Source: Adineta vaga
Lineage: Eukaryota; Rotifera
Assembly (NCBI GenBank): GCA_021613535.1
Contig: CP075493.1
Coordinates: forward strand, 10,664,001 to 10,728,000
Reading direction: 5' to 3'
Length of the DNA stretch: 64,000 bases
Part shown: one piece after another, positions 45,133-57,676 of the stretch
How positions within the stretch are numbered: the stretch's first letter is position 1
How the letters are laid out: each line of letters begins with the position of its first letter
Program-made: the position numbers and the translations under genes
Notes under the pieces: generated by a model
What the model saw: the letters and a program-made list of their open reading frames with translations, nothing else
The model's database searches: none
Told to the model about the DNA's origin: nothing

Positions 45133-47698
45133 ATGCCGCCGTGGTGTGTCTCTAACTTTCTCATCCAATCTTTGATTATTTTTATCTTCTATTTCAATAA
45201 AACCTTTTCAACAAATGATGATCAACATAATCATCAAGTACTAAAAGCTGATGTTGGTCAAGATATTACTATGTCATGTATATTCGATGAAGATAAACTC
45301 GAACAGGTAATTGACACATCAAACAAAAGAAGGTGGAGCACTGTAACACTTCAGAAGAAAGAAAATCGTTTCTGTTGATGTGTGATCTATTGTTTTTAGT
45401 TGAACAAATAGTCGATTTAGTCTGTTCATATAAACCATGTGTGTATATCGTTTTTCGATTATCCCTTTCAAGAGTAGAAGAGTTTTTACTTCATCAATCA
45501 CTTAGTCTTGTATGGATATATTACTCGATACATCATACCGTCGAGAGGCTATTTTAATCAAAACATGCACACCGTTGATGATAATAATAAGAGGTGTAAG
45601 AAATTTTTCTTTTTCTTTCTTTTTAATCAGTTCTACTCTTCGAAATCCCTGATGACCAGATTTGCGTAACATGCATTGAATTGTCCAATAGATTGATCAT
45701 TTCATAGGTCAATGACAATTAGAATCAACTTGGACATATATTTTCTTTCTCGAGAGCTCTTCATCATTATTCATATTAGAAAGAAAAAGCAAATTAATGA
45801 AGAAAAAAAAAATTTTTTTGTTTCTTTTCAACAATTGAACATATGTTGATTATACTTGAAAAATTGACAACTGTCTTTGTCAATAAACTTCATAAGACAA
45901 CAATACAATCTACTTCTTTGTCTTTTAAGGTATCTTTTATGCGTCAGATGACAGGTGATATATTATCAGTTGGTACCGAATTATTTGTTTATCAACCAGA
46001 TATTGAATTAAAACAATTCTCATCCAATCGTCTTGATTTAAAAATAAGATCGGTCAATTTAAATGATTCCGGTCTATATACATGTATGTTCAATGATGAA
46101 AAATTATTTTCATTTCTAATTGAAATACTTGGTAAGTTCATATTAGTGTTTTTTCTCTCTCTTATTCATACTAAATCACTAATAAAATTAGTCGCGACTG
46201 ATAGCTTTTGTCTTTTTTCCTATAGACGTGTTGATTGTCTGAATAAAAAAACAATATGTATAAGTAGAAACTATTGATTCATCATCATTTATCTTTTCTC
46301 TTTTCTTTGAGACGATTCCATAGTGTGTATCTACTGGTGTTAATTGCATTCTCTTTCTCTTTTCTCTATCATAATCTTGACAGGCATCTCAATAAATTAG
46401 CGTTAATGATCCATATGTATGGACCAAAGACTTCATGACCTTTTTTGAAGATCGATACGTCCAACTAGTTGTTAGTTATGTGATATCATAAGTATTTTTG
46501 TTTGGATTAGGAAAGGTGAATATTATCGAGATTGATTAGCAAGTTGATGTAATATTTTTTTTCTTCTTTTAGTTGCACCACATTTTATTTCATATTATCC
46601 ATTGGAAGGAAGTATTTCACCTCTGGAAAATTCAACATTGAATTTTTCTTGTCATGCATTTGCAATTCCAGCTGTGAATATCAGTTGGATTTTTAAGAAT
46701 AAATTGAAACAATCGAAAAGTAAGAATGTGCTTGTACTTCGATCGTTGATTTAAAAAAGAGATTTTATGAATTAAGATGTTCATAATGGTGAAAATTTAT
46801 ATTTAACATCGATTCAATCATCAGATAGTGGTTTATATGAATGTATAGCTTCAAATATGTATCATGCATCGATCAGTCGTGCCTTCTATGTCACTGTTCA
46901 ATGTAAGTATATAGATGTACACCATTCAATTAAAAACTAAGAGTGTCGTCTTCTCAATTGACGTTTCAATTATGATAATTATTCATTTTTTTTCTCTCGT
47001 TCTTTGTTGAATTTCTTATATAATCTCATTTAGATGCCCCACATGTATTAATATTAAATGAGAAAATAAGAACTTTATCTCATAATACAGTAACAATTCA
47101 ATGTCGAATATGTTCCATTCCTCAAGTTGAACATATTTCTTGGCTAAGAGATAATCAAGTAATTCTCGATATGAATATTGATGTTAAAATTCACACTATT
47201 GATGATCAATGTTCCGAATCATTGATGAAGATTATGGTATGTGATTGTTTAGATTAGCAATTCAAATCATTGTTTTTCTTTTTTGAAGGATATAAATGAG
47301 CATCAATTTGGACAATATGAATGTCGAGCTGAAAATCTTTTAGGACATCAATCCGATTATATTGACATTCAACAAAGTATAAACATACTTGCTTTTTTAA
47401 TTTTGATAATGTTTTATTAAATTTCTAGTACCGAAAATTCGACGAGTAAAACAAAAAAATTATCCTGATGAAATCAATCGAAACGGACGGACTGCTTTAT
47501 TTACGAATAAATCATTGAAGAAAAAGAAAAATCAAACAAGTGTTGCAGGTAAAGATTTCGAGTTGATGATATTTGACAAAGAAATATGAAATTTTAGAAT
47601 TCAATGAAAATCTTCTATCACACTCAATATGTCGAAGAACTTCATGGACATGGTGGTGGATATTATGTTTAATCATCTATTGGATTTGCTTAGTATGA
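45133..47698 (+). CDS. three-Ig-domain cell-surface protein (lachesin/IgLON-like)
   Basis: Eight exons (45133-45306, 45930-46131, 46573-46719, 46777-46902, 47034-47236, 47289-47376, 47429-47548, 47598-47698) give 386 residues. The signal sequence is near the N-terminus (LIQSLIIFIFYF). Ig domain 1 has DITMSCIF and a closing DSGLYTCMF. Domain 2 has LNFSCHAF, ISWIF and DSGLYECIA. Domain 3 has VTIQCRIC, ISWLRD and FGQYECRAENLLG. The C-terminus is hydrophobic and Trp-rich (WTWWWILCLIIYWICLV), suiting a GPI-attachment signal or a terminal transmembrane helix. Three Ig domains plus such an end is the plan of lachesin, IgLON and DPR-type adhesion proteins. Intron 1 (623 bp) and intron 2 (441 bp) are unusually long for this window. 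Confidence 0.85.
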
Positions 47699-49425
47699 TT
47701 TTCTCGCAGTGTCATTATATGATCCGGTGAATGAACTATTTCACAGAGAATTTTTCTGTTCATCTTTTTCTTTTATATAATCGATGTGCAAATGATTAAT
47801 TTGATGTTTCCTCTCTTCTTCTTTTTTTCTTCTTCCTATGATAAACTATTCAAGTAACAACAAATATGTGCGTTCAGGTATTGCTTAGTTTGAATAAAAT
47901 GTCTTTTTCTTTTTCTAATTGTGTCATTGAAAATCTGTTTATGCAAGAGAACATATATCACAAATTCATTTTCTGCTTCATATGTCTTGAACATTAACCT
48001 TGTTCATCGACACATTGGATGAATCTAAACAAAAAAAAAGAAAAGAAAAGAAGAAAGTGAAAAAATACTCGTGCATTATCATCGAACAAAGGTGTTCATT
48101 AGTCTTACGTCATTATATTGTGACCATTGTATGATGACAAGATTATTTAGATTTATGATTATGACTAATCACTTGTCAATAGAAAATGAAAAGTTCTTCA
48201 ATTATGGATAGTCAATGAAAATGAGAGATATACTTTAATAAATAAATAAAATCCTCTTCATCTTTTCTTTTCCTCAATGATTTTGTTTATGAAGATCATT
48301 ATCTTTCTGCTTGATCAACCAAAACAAACTGTAAAAATGAAATTTTCTTTATATGACATAATCAATTATTTCAATGTGAACATGAATTATATAATCCTTG
48401 ATAATTCAACATACTTCATGATAAATTATAGGCAATTATAATTAGAAATAGTTATTGAAAAGGAAATTCAATAAAAAAATTTCAAAGTTCTCTAAATAAA
48501 TCTTGAGTAGATTTTAATTACTAATAATATTGATTTTACGATCTTTTCAGAAATCATTTATATGGAGCAAGGACATAACTGACAGATCGATTACTTTTCT
48601 TCTATCCGAATGCAAAGACTACATCGATGTTAAACTGTCATTTTGAATAAACCTTTAAAAAAAAGAACAATTAATAACTTTCTTTCTTTCTTAAGCTATT
48701 TATATCACTCGGAAGTCAGATTAAGAGTGTAGTCGAAGGCCAATTATCTTTGAACAAACAAAACAAAGTCATTTTTTTCTTTCTATTGACAAGAACGTGA
48801 TTATGATCAAATAAAAGATCGCATGTGCCGACAGATCACTACGAAGACAATTGACGGAGACACGTGCTTGCATAGGAAGTTATTTACCTTATTCTATCGA
48901 TTAGAACGGAGATGCTGACGCCGATTTATCCATCTCAATCATCAAGTAATCTTTTTCAAAAGAAATACTATGTCTTTGATATATATGTATATAAAGATAA
49001 ATACAAATTCAAATTCAAATTAAATGAATGTTCACTTGCATTTCTCCATGGAATTATGAGACAATCTTTCACACAAAAGATTGTACAAAATCGTCGCTCT
49101 TATCTCAATCGGAAAGATTGAATTGAATTTGACTACATGCCATGATTATTGGATGCTAAAGACAATCTACTAATTGTTCGTAGAAAAATTAGACCTTATG
49201 GTTACATATTTACAATTAAACAACACGTATGAAATCAAATTGAAGGAAAAAAAAGAAAGATGTCACTATATAAGAAAAACATACAATTGGTAAATACTTT
49301 CTCATATCATAATAAATCATCATTGTCTTCCTCACAATTCAACTCTATAGTTCGTAACTTGATGGAATGGGATGGGAGTAGAATAATATGAGAGATTTTC
49401 ATTTTGTTTGTTTTATTTTTCAGAT
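47699..49425. other. intergenic, no gene seen
   Basis: This is the 3' flank of the Ig gene and the upstream DNA of the GTF2H5/SNRNP25 pair. A frame at 48912-49121 is not supported. Confidence 0.5.
49402..49423 (+). promoter_or_regulatory. candidate trans-splice acceptor for the GTF2H5/SNRNP25 transcript
   Basis: A long pyrimidine tract ends TTTTTCAG (AG at 49422-49423) only two bases before the GTF2H5 start codon. With so short a leader, a spliced-leader acceptor or a 5'-UTR intron acceptor is the simplest reading. No comparable acceptor exists between the two coding regions. Confidence 0.5.
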
Positions 49426-49644
49426 ATGGTTAATGTCGTCAAAGGTTCAATGATTAAATGTGATCCAGCTGTGATTCAATATTTAGTTTATTTAGATGAT
49501 ACATTAGCATTTGGAGAGAAATTTATCTTACATAAATTAGACGAACAACATTTATTTGTTCAATCATCTGCAGTTTCTATGATAAAAGAAAAATTACAGG
49601 AACAAATTGATCGAATATCTTATGATTCAACCCAAACAAAATAA
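49426..49644 (+). CDS. GTF2H5: TFIIH subunit 5 (TTD-A/Tfb5)
   Basis: This 72-residue protein begins MVNVVKGSMIKCDPAVIQYL. It matches animal GTF2H5 along its whole length (human 71 residues), with LVYLDD, KFILHKLDEQHLFV and a C-terminal amphipathic helix ending DSTQTK. It stabilises the XPB helicase in TFIIH for transcription and nucleotide excision repair. It has no intron. The ATG at 49426 is chosen over the upstream frame because it gives the family start and follows the acceptor AG by two bases. The stop TAA (49642-49644) lies six bases before the ATG of SNRNP25 and in the same frame, so both must sit on one primary transcript unless a second promoter is hidden within GTF2H5. Confidence 0.93.
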   Translation: MVNVVKGSMIKCDPAVIQYLVYLDDTLAFGEKFILHKLDEQHLFVQSSAVSMIKEKLQEQIDRISYDSTQTK

Positions 49645-49650
49645 ATTCCT

Positions 49651-50049
49651 ATGTCACATGATCAATTTGTTACTCACATTTATTCTCGTTTATCTACAAT
49701 AATATCATCGGATCCTTTCTTTTCCGATATTCATTGTCATCCTTCGAAAATATCTTTTCCAAAATTCAATCAATTCCAACAAGGTTCATTAATACTCATT
49801 TCTATTCGACGTTTTGATGATTCATTAATTCAAATTCATGTATCCGAAGATGCTCGTGTATTTCAATTGAAAAAAGTGCTTAAAGAAAACTTTTCAGACA
49901 AGAAAATCAATTGGAAAATAATCTGGAAAAAATATATATTATCAACAAATGATCAACAGCAATTAATGAATAATAATCGACGAATCAAAGACTATGGAGT
50001 CTCGAATAACTGTGAACTCTTTTTCGTTCGTCGACGTCGTTTAAAATGA
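49651..50049 (+). CDS. SNRNP25: U11/U12 snRNP 25 kDa protein
   Basis: This 132-residue protein with a C-terminal ubiquitin-like fold is a component of the minor spliceosome U11 particle. The diagnostic segment is INWKIIWKKYIL, then RRIKDYGVSNNCELFFVRR, close to human ISWSYVWRTYHL and KLRDYGIRNRDEVSFIKK. The N-terminus is longer and more diverged. It has no intron. Its start codon follows the GTF2H5 stop by six bases in the same frame, and it has no acceptor or promoter of its own that I can see. Translation could proceed by reinitiation after the short upstream frame, by leaky scanning, or by stop readthrough to a fusion. Its presence implies that this animal keeps U12-type splicing. Confidence 0.88.
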   Translation: MSHDQFVTHIYSRLSTIISSDPFFSDIHCHPSKISFPKFNQFQQGSLILISIRRFDDSLIQIHVSEDARVFQLKKVLKENFSDKKINWKIIWKKYILSTNDQQQLMNNNRRIKDYGVSNNCELFFVRRRRLK

Positions 50050-50282
50050 GTGTCTTTTTTTTTGTTTAATATATTATTTTCCTATGAAAAAGGATTTCAA
50101 AAGATATTATTCGATTGAATGTGTGCTTGATTTGAGGCAGAAGATGTCACTAAATATCGTTGTTGATTTACAGAAAAAAACCTATTGGTAATTTAGTATC
50201 GACATAGTTTTGCATGACTATGACTATGCAGAAAAGAAGAGAAAACAAATATAGATTAGTTCAGTTTTAAAAAGTGCAAATA

Positions 50283-50945
50283 ATGGTCGACCAACCACCA
50301 CTTCATCGTTCGGAAGAAATCGAAGATTTAGCTCATCTTACGGCTGAAGATATCAATAAACCATTGATTACTAAAGAAAATAAATCTCAACGTGCATTAA
50401 TCGTGGTCGATATTCAAAATGATTATTTTCCCGGTGGTAAATGGACTCTTCATGGAATAGATGCTGCTGCGGATAATGCAGCACGATTAATTTCAGCAGC
50501 ACGTACAGCTGGTGATTTAATTGTTCATGTTCGTCATGAATTTCCAACAGCTGATGCTCCGTTTTTTGCACCAGGTTCTAAAGGAGCAGAAATTCATCCA
50601 AAAGTACAAAATCGAGAAGATGAAGATGTTATCGTTAAAAATCAAATCAATTCTTTTCGAGATACAAAACTTAAAGAAATTCTTGATCGTAATGGTATTC
50701 GTGAATTGATTATCTGTGGTGCAATGAGCCATATGTGTATCGATGCAGTTACTCGTGCTTCTAATGATTTTGGATACAATTGTATTCTTATTCATGATGC
50801 TTGTGCATCTCGTGACTTAGAATTCAATGGTGTTAAAGTTCCTGCTGAATATGTTCATGCAGCATTTATGTCTGCACTTGGATTTGCTTATGCTAAAACA
50901 ATGTCTGCCGATGAATTTCTCAAAGAGGATAAAGCTGGAAAGTAA
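50283..50945 (+). CDS. isochorismatase-family cysteine hydrolase
   Basis: This single-exon gene encodes 220 residues from the ATG at 50283. The three catalytic residues of the family are visible: D43 in LIVVDIQNDYF, K119 in VIVKNQINSF, and C152 in CGAMSHMCIDAVTRA, which also has the family cis-peptide context. Members hydrolyse isochorismate, nicotinamide or carbamoyl compounds; the substrate here cannot be told. The absence of introns in a gene-dense, intron-rich window and the strong likeness to the bacterial pattern raise the possibility of horizontal acquisition, as is common in bdelloids. The first 35 residues are an extra N-terminal arm. A possible AATAAA is at about 51041. Confidence 0.87.
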   Translation: MVDQPPLHRSEEIEDLAHLTAEDINKPLITKENKSQRALIVVDIQNDYFPGGKWTLHGIDAAADNAARLISAARTAGDLIVHVRHEFPTADAPFFAPGSKGAEIHPKVQNREDEDVIVKNQINSFRDTKLKEILDRNGIRELIICGAMSHMCIDAVTRASNDFGYNCILIHDACASRDLEFNGVKVPAEYVHAAFMSALGFAYAKTMSADEFLKEDKAGK

Positions 50946-51613
50946 ACATTTATATTTATAATATCTGTTTTATGCTTTTCGAGAAAAACAAACTTTCGCT
51001 ATCTTTAGATATTCTCTTTTTTTCCTTCTTTTTATGGTAGAATAAAATAGATTTTTAAAAAGGAAAATTAGTGATTGTAAATGTAGTAATCACAATTATT
51101 TTAGATTGTATAAATCTATTTCTTTCATTTGTTGATGTGAATTTGTGAGTTGAGAGTATGTTTAACAACATATGAAATCATTGATAAACAGTTCAAATTC
51201 CAGAACAAATACGGAAAAATATTCATGACATGTCAAATTCAATATTCTAAGTGAAGTCTCAATACAAGCAATAATTATAATGAATGCATTGAAAGTAAAA
51301 CATCAGATGTAGTGCAATACATTAAATATTCTTTTGTTCTACAAAGAATTATTTACGATCGACTGTTTTCAACCAACAACTTTTATCTATTGTGTATGGC
51401 ATGTGATGTTTTACGATCAGATAGTATAATTTCCAAGTATTTTGATGGATAGATTTTATTTATAGAAAGATTATAAAATGATAAGAAACAAATTAAAGGG
51501 AAGAATCGGTCAATAAAATGATAATAAACTAATTGATCGATCTTTATAAGCCTTTGAAAAGCACAGATTTTCTTATATCTATCTTCACGATTGAATCTTG
51601 AATATTATTCGTG
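50946..51613. other. intergenic, no gene seen
   Basis: This is the 3' flank of the hydrolase and upstream DNA of the aminopeptidase. Confidence 0.5.
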
Positions 51614-53285
51614 ATGTTGCGAATAATTTTTCTTGTTGGTTGTATCTTTGAATTTGCTGTTTTAATTACAGCAATGACTATGAATAAAGATCAAATTTCT
51701 GGAATTCGATATGCATCATCAGTGCAAATTAATGAGGTTTTGGACCATCTCAATGCTTTACAGAGTATTGCAACAACTTCGAATGGAAATCGAGCTGTGA
51801 ATACAACTGGTTTCAATCGTACTCTTGATTATATTACTGATTATCTTGAGACAAATACAAATTTCATTATTACAAAGCGATTTTTTTCACGAGGAAATTC
51901 TCAATTACTTCGTAATCCAACATTTATATCAATTACTAATGGAGTTGTTAAAACACATACTTATTCGACTAATCTTGCTGTTGCAGAATTTTATCAAGTA
52001 CAATATTCTGGATCAGCATCTTTAATGAGTGACGTTCCACTTATCGTTGTTCCTAATTTAGGTTGTTCAGAGGTTGATTGGAATGCAGCACAACCATCTG
52101 TAGCTGGTCGTGTAGCTATTGTTAAACGAGGTGATTGTACTTTTGAAGAAAAAGCTCGTCTTGCTGCTCAATACAAAGTTGCAGCACTACTGATTTACAA
52201 CGATGGGAGAGCTACTGATGGTACTCGGCCTATTTCTATCAGTATTGGTGTAAATAATCGTGTTCCAGCACTCTTTCTATCATATTCTCTTGGACAAACA
52301 TTAGTAACTGCAGTAAATGATCCATCACGTATTGTAAATATTCGTCTCAGTATTGCCACTGCTCCATTGGATTCTGTAGGCAATATTTGTGCTGATACAC
52401 GAACTGGTGATCCCACACAAACAATTTTGATTGGTAGTCATAGTGATAGTGTTCCTGCTGGACCTGGAATTAATGATAATGGTAAGAAAAATTATTCTAT
52501 ATTTATAGATTTTCCGATTTTCTTTTCATATATTAGGTAGTGGTAGTGCAGCTAATCTTGCTCTAGCTGCTACTTTAGCACGTCTTATGGAAACAGAAGG
52601 TTATACACCATATCGATATCGTACTCGATTTTGTTGGTGGGGTGCCGAAGAATTAGGACTGTTAGGTTCTAGTTATCATGTATCTGAAGCAAAAAAATCA
52701 ACTATTGTTGGCGAACGCATTACAGATTATCTGATTAATATTAATTTAGATATGATCGGATCACCAAATTTTATTTTTGGTATCTATGATGGTAAAACAG
52801 CTCCTACTTCTACTCCAGCAGCTGCTAAACCAGGAAGTAATAAAATGACTGCTTTATTTCAAGATTGGTTTAATCAAAATAAACTACCTTGGGATTATAC
52901 AAAATTTGATGGTCGTAGTGATTATGGTCCATTTTTAGCTGCTGGTATTGCAGCAGGTGGTCTGTTCTCAGGTGACGGAGCGAAGACAACGGAACAACGT
53001 AATCGATATGAAACTATGCTAGGTTCAGGCTTAGGTGGTAGTTCTGGCATTCGATTAGATATATGTTATCATAAAGCTTGTGATAAAACAACTAATATAA
53101 ATGAATTTGCTCTTAATAAAATGATCCAAGCAAGTGCTTATGCTATTGAAAGTCTTGGTCAACAATCCGATTTAAAAACATGGTTATATCCAACCAAAGA
53201 AATTCAACAACTCGAGAAACAATCAGAACCATTCAAATACGAATATAATTCAATGAATGAATACTTTGGAATGCCTTATGAGTGA
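51614..53285 (+). CDS. M28 zinc aminopeptidase with PA domain
   Basis: Two exons (51614-52481, 52537-53285) give 538 residues. A signal peptide (MLRIIFLVGCIFEFAVLITA) leads to an M28 peptidase with an inserted protease-associated domain (VAGRVAIVKRGDCTFEEKA). All metal ligands and the catalytic Glu can be seen: His in GSHSDSV, the bridging Asp in INDNGSG across the intron, the Glu pair in WGAEELGLLGS, Asp in NLDMIGS, and His in CYHKACD. The protein should therefore be an active secreted or lysosomal aminopeptidase. The architecture is that of bacterial and fungal aminopeptidase Y/S types, which leaves its origin open. The single intron is 55 bp. Confidence 0.9.
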
Positions 53286-54142
53286 CACTGTAACTTTTGT
53301 TTTCCGGTATTTTTCTTTTTCAATTTTCCAATACTGTGAAAACAAATAAATCTTGATCATTCTAATTATCAATATCTCGAAAATTCTAGCTCCACATGTT
53401 TATGTTTGTGTTTCTGTAGGAGAATTCGCCATTAGTTCAACAACTATTAGAACAGATACACTTGAGCCATGTTTCTTCTGCTTGCAAGATTTCTCTTGAA
53501 CAATAAATTACAGTGTTATTCATATCATCACAATTTTTCATTAAAATCACCTTGATCAACGAATACCGAGTCAGTATAAATCTGTGAATGGTATTATAAT
53601 TATTTTCAGGATACGATCATGCTTCTTGACATGAAACTTTACAAACAAATGAAACAAAAAATGATATTATATCTTAAAACTATAGTTGCAATTGCAATGG
53701 CCAATCACCCCCAACGTAGAGGAAAAACGTATCAACGACGAAACATAATTTAATTTATCTGACTTATGTTCATGATTGTCATCTTTTTGTTGCTGCATTG
53801 AATCAATAATTAAAAAAGAATAAAACACATCGCTAGTTGAAAATTCGATATAATTGCTTATTGAATACTGTCAAATATAGAGGAATAACAAATACTAAAA
53901 TTCGAAAGGTTATAAAAGAAACTATTTTATCCAGCATTGTCATAAAGAGAAGATGATTATGTCAACTTGTATCATCACTATACAATGTAACAAACTAGGA
54001 AGCAATTTTATTGTAAATTCATTTCATAAAAATTCATAATTTTGAAAGCAAACTAAGCATACAACATAAAATAATTCACGATAAAAAGTATAGGCATTTC
54101 ATATACGACAGGAGAATATCTACTCTTATATCGCTATTAATT
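53286..54142. other. convergent intergenic, no gene seen
   Basis: This is the 3' flanks of the aminopeptidase (plus) and the ENPP-like enzyme (minus). Confidence 0.5.
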
Positions 54143-55583
54143 TCAAGATCTAATAATCCATTTATTAACCATATTATATTCTCCTTCTAAAACGATCTTA
54201 TAAAAATTTGATCGATATTCTGATATATTAAATACAGCTGATTGATTTATGATTGGAACAGTACCAAGAAGTTTATAATCATCTCTTGAACCATTTTTAA
54301 ACATATTCGTTGTTGTTAACCATACCTTTATATTTCCTGTATTATCAATCATTTTCCATTGAACTGTTAATGCATTACCAGATAATTGAACATTAGGTCT
54401 GGCCAATGAAACTTGTCCAATTAATGGTACACCATCGAATTCTCGTTCTGATTCTAATGGAGCTTTTACTTTCATGAATCTCATCATTGTTGGCATAATA
54501 TCGACTATTGCAGGTTGATATTCTTCAAAATATCGATTCGTATCATGATAATTAGTTACTATCCAAGTAGTTCGTTCTCTTTCTGTTTGATCACCATGAT
54601 TTTGACCAGTAACTGGATCTCGGCCATGATCTGTCGTCAAAATCAAAAGCCATTCTTCGTTGTGATATGTTTGTCGATATTGAATAGCTTCATAAATTCG
54701 TCCGACTTGTTGATCGACATAATCAATTGCTTGATTCATCTGTTCACTATCACCATATTTATGTCCAATATCATCTGTATATTGTAAATATACCCATGAT
54801 ACATCTGGACCATTATCTCTAATACATCTTGATGTTTCATCAACGACACGTTCATCAATACGATGAATATAAAAACTGGCAGAATCATGTGGATAAGTAA
54901 CTAAATCGAATTCATATCCATCGGATTTGTAATCGAATATGAGATTTCCTGCATTAGCTAAACCTTCACCAACAAGTCGAAGACGATTGACAATCCAAGT
55001 TGAAAAGATACCAATCTTTCTTGTTGATTGCTGTTCTTTAATTAATCGAAAAATATTCTTATAATTATAATTTGCATTTCTAACATCATTATCATAAACA
55101 TTGTGTTTATTTCCCCATGTACCTGTGATTAAATTCATATAACCAGGTGCAGATATAGTGATAGTTTCTGAATAAGTACCAATATCACCTCCAACATATG
55201 CTCGTTTATATCTACCAGCTTCTTGAATTTTTCGTATGTTAGGAGCAGGTGCATTTTCGATCGAATTAGCTGATATACCATCAGCAATAATAAATATTAC
55301 TTTTTTGTTAGAAATAACTAAAATAATATGAGAAAAAAACGAATATTTCAGACGATGAATAATAATGAATTTTTTTCTACAATATACCTGTTGAATTTGG
55401 TTTTGATGATACTTTCATAACTACTAATATTAATATAATAATAGTTGCAATTAAAATCAAGATTGCAAGTGCCAAAAGCCATTGTTCGATTTTGATTTTT
55501 TTTCTCCTCACAATTATAACGGTTTCATCTGTTTTTTCGATCTTGTCCTGTACAGGTGATAATTGACCATTGTTTGTAGCCAT
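54143..55583 (-). CDS. membrane-bound ENPP/alkaline-phosphatase-like enzyme
   Basis: Two exons (55583-55388, 55317-54143) give 456 residues. A basic cytosolic segment (VRRKKIKIEQ) and one transmembrane helix (LLALAILILIATIIILILVV, residues 36-55) make it a type II membrane protein with an outside catalytic domain. Metal-binding motifs of the alkaline phosphatase superfamily are visible: IFIIADG (Asp78), YTDDIGHKYG and TTDHGRDPVTGQNHG. At the place of the ENPP nucleophile Thr there is SAPGYMNL (Ser about residue 121), so the enzyme may use serine. The C-terminal 100 residues form a beta-rich extra domain. The substrate is unknown; phosphodiester or pyrophosphate cleavage is expected. Confidence 0.83.
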
Positions 55584-57676
55584 AAGAAAAGGTGTTTTCG
55601 AAGATTCACCTGAAATATAAAGAAGTTTAATATGTATAAGTTTTATCTAATAAATAAATAGCAGGCAGTCAATTCTATTGAGCTAAAGATTAAAATCTAG
55701 GTTTAGTACATTGTAAACTACATGTTTCATTAAAAAAAGAAAACTATTTATACAATAGCAGCATCATAAACTAAGCTATTGTCCATTCTATCATTACTCT
55801 CAGATTGTAATGGAGAAAACGTTGAGTCGTTCGACATTCTTTTGAAATATAAAATAATAATGAAAAGATAAAATTATACGACTTAGTTAAGAATAAAATT
55901 CTTATCGATTCGAAATATATCACTACTAATATGTGATATTTATCTTTATTGTGCATCTCTTAGATTATTTCTTCTCATTTTTCTTTCTTTTACGTGCTTT
56001 ATTCGATCAAAGTGTATGGTGACCCTATCATTTCTTCCTAATGGATTTTATCTTATGCTTACTTGTCTTTTTCATTATCAATAAGATCTTTCGATTGAAG
56101 GTTACAATGAACTTGACATGTAACATACGTGATGTCTCTTTATATTCGAGTCAAATCGATCCTTTTGTACAAGGCAATATGAAATGAATACTTTACGTTT
56201 GAGATCGATCTTCTTTCTCTTCTTAGATGAACAATAAGAAAAAAGAGACCACAGTTGCCTTTTGAATACAACGATATATAGTTATTTTGATAATGCACAT
56301 AAATCATACCCTTTAGCTTGGAGAATCAATGATGGACAGAATTCTGTTCTTTTAATCTTAGTGAGAAAAAGTCATTCAATAGGTTAGAGCAAACTTACGA
56401 AATGATGTTTATTTCTATAGTTTGTATTTAATCATTTTTATATTCAGCTCTCAAATGGTGTTATTCAAGATTCAGAATTATGAAATTCAATCTTTTAGAA
56501 ATGCATAAACAGATTCTTACACGGCTATGTTTGCATGTTCGTAGAACAAAACTATGTTTTTTGTTATTAACGATATATATACGAGAAATAATAACTTACG
56601 TCTATTATCGACTGTAACAATGTTTTCAAAAAAATAAAGACTTTCGAAAACAGTAAGCGCTCAAATCATAAGAAAAAAAACGCATGAATTCATTATTTCT
56701 AGTTTCGGAGAATATTATCTTGTATACGGTCACTTGACAATCATTGTTTTATAATATTTTCCAGTATTTTTATTCAATACTGACTCGATTTGATTCATTT
56801 CCTGTATGTAATTAGTATATTGTGAAGATTCTCATGAATATATTTGAAGAAAAATAATTCATGTTTATTTATACTAATATAATCAAGAATAGAGAAGATA
56901 TTAGTACAAAAAATATCAATTAGTCAGGCATCTACTACGATGAGAAAAAAAAGAATAACAATGAATATGATTTTGAGTACAGAATGCATTGCACTTGTCA
57001 TTAACAACTATAGAAAAGATCAAATGATTCAAGCCATGTAAAATGAGCTAGTATTATATTTCATACAACGAAATAGATAACAAAAGAAATTCTGATTTCT
57101 CATCATCGGAATGAAGACATTGAGTGCAATTTAAAAATGTATCGACGTCATAAGATTAGCCACAATTATAATGATGTCGATCGATCCACTGTAGAATCTA
57201 TTTTACGGCATGTATTATAATACCTAAAGAAATATGCTACTCTTCAAATCAACCTTGTTAAATTATGTTGTTGAATCAAAGAGCAAACTGAATTGACAGT
57301 GTATTCATTGACATTGATAGATAGTTAGGATTAACTGCAAATATCTCTTTATAATTTTTTTTTCGATTCACATTCTCGTTATCGTATAATGAATCGCAGC
57401 TGTGTCATCATTTTTCATTCGATTTTAATATTTGTGTATGTAAAATATAAATCGTAGAAAAATCGCTGAAAATTTCAAAAAGTAATCTGACGAATAAAAT
57501 CAATATTTTTGTCGATATATCCTCATATAGTCAATCGAACGGAATGCATATTTTTTTTCATGTGATTACGCAAGAATTTACACAATTACATCGTCATGTA
57601 TTCAAACGTGGCATTCACGATAACGACATATATATATATACTTCTTTCGTTCCATTCTAATATCGACATATACGAA
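55584..57676. other. intergenic, no gene seen
   Basis: This is a divergent upstream region of about 2 kb. At 55610-55611 (minus) a TATATTTCAG acceptor lies 27 bases before the ENPP-like start. The plus-strand ATG at 57596 is in frame with the HAD gene but adds only a hydrophobic stretch. Nothing else is supported. Confidence 0.5.

Noticed and set aside
57596-57676. N-terminal extension of the HAD-like hydrolase
   Set aside because: In frame and with an ATG, but it adds a hydrophobic stretch not typical of this cytosolic family. It is kept only as an alternative start.
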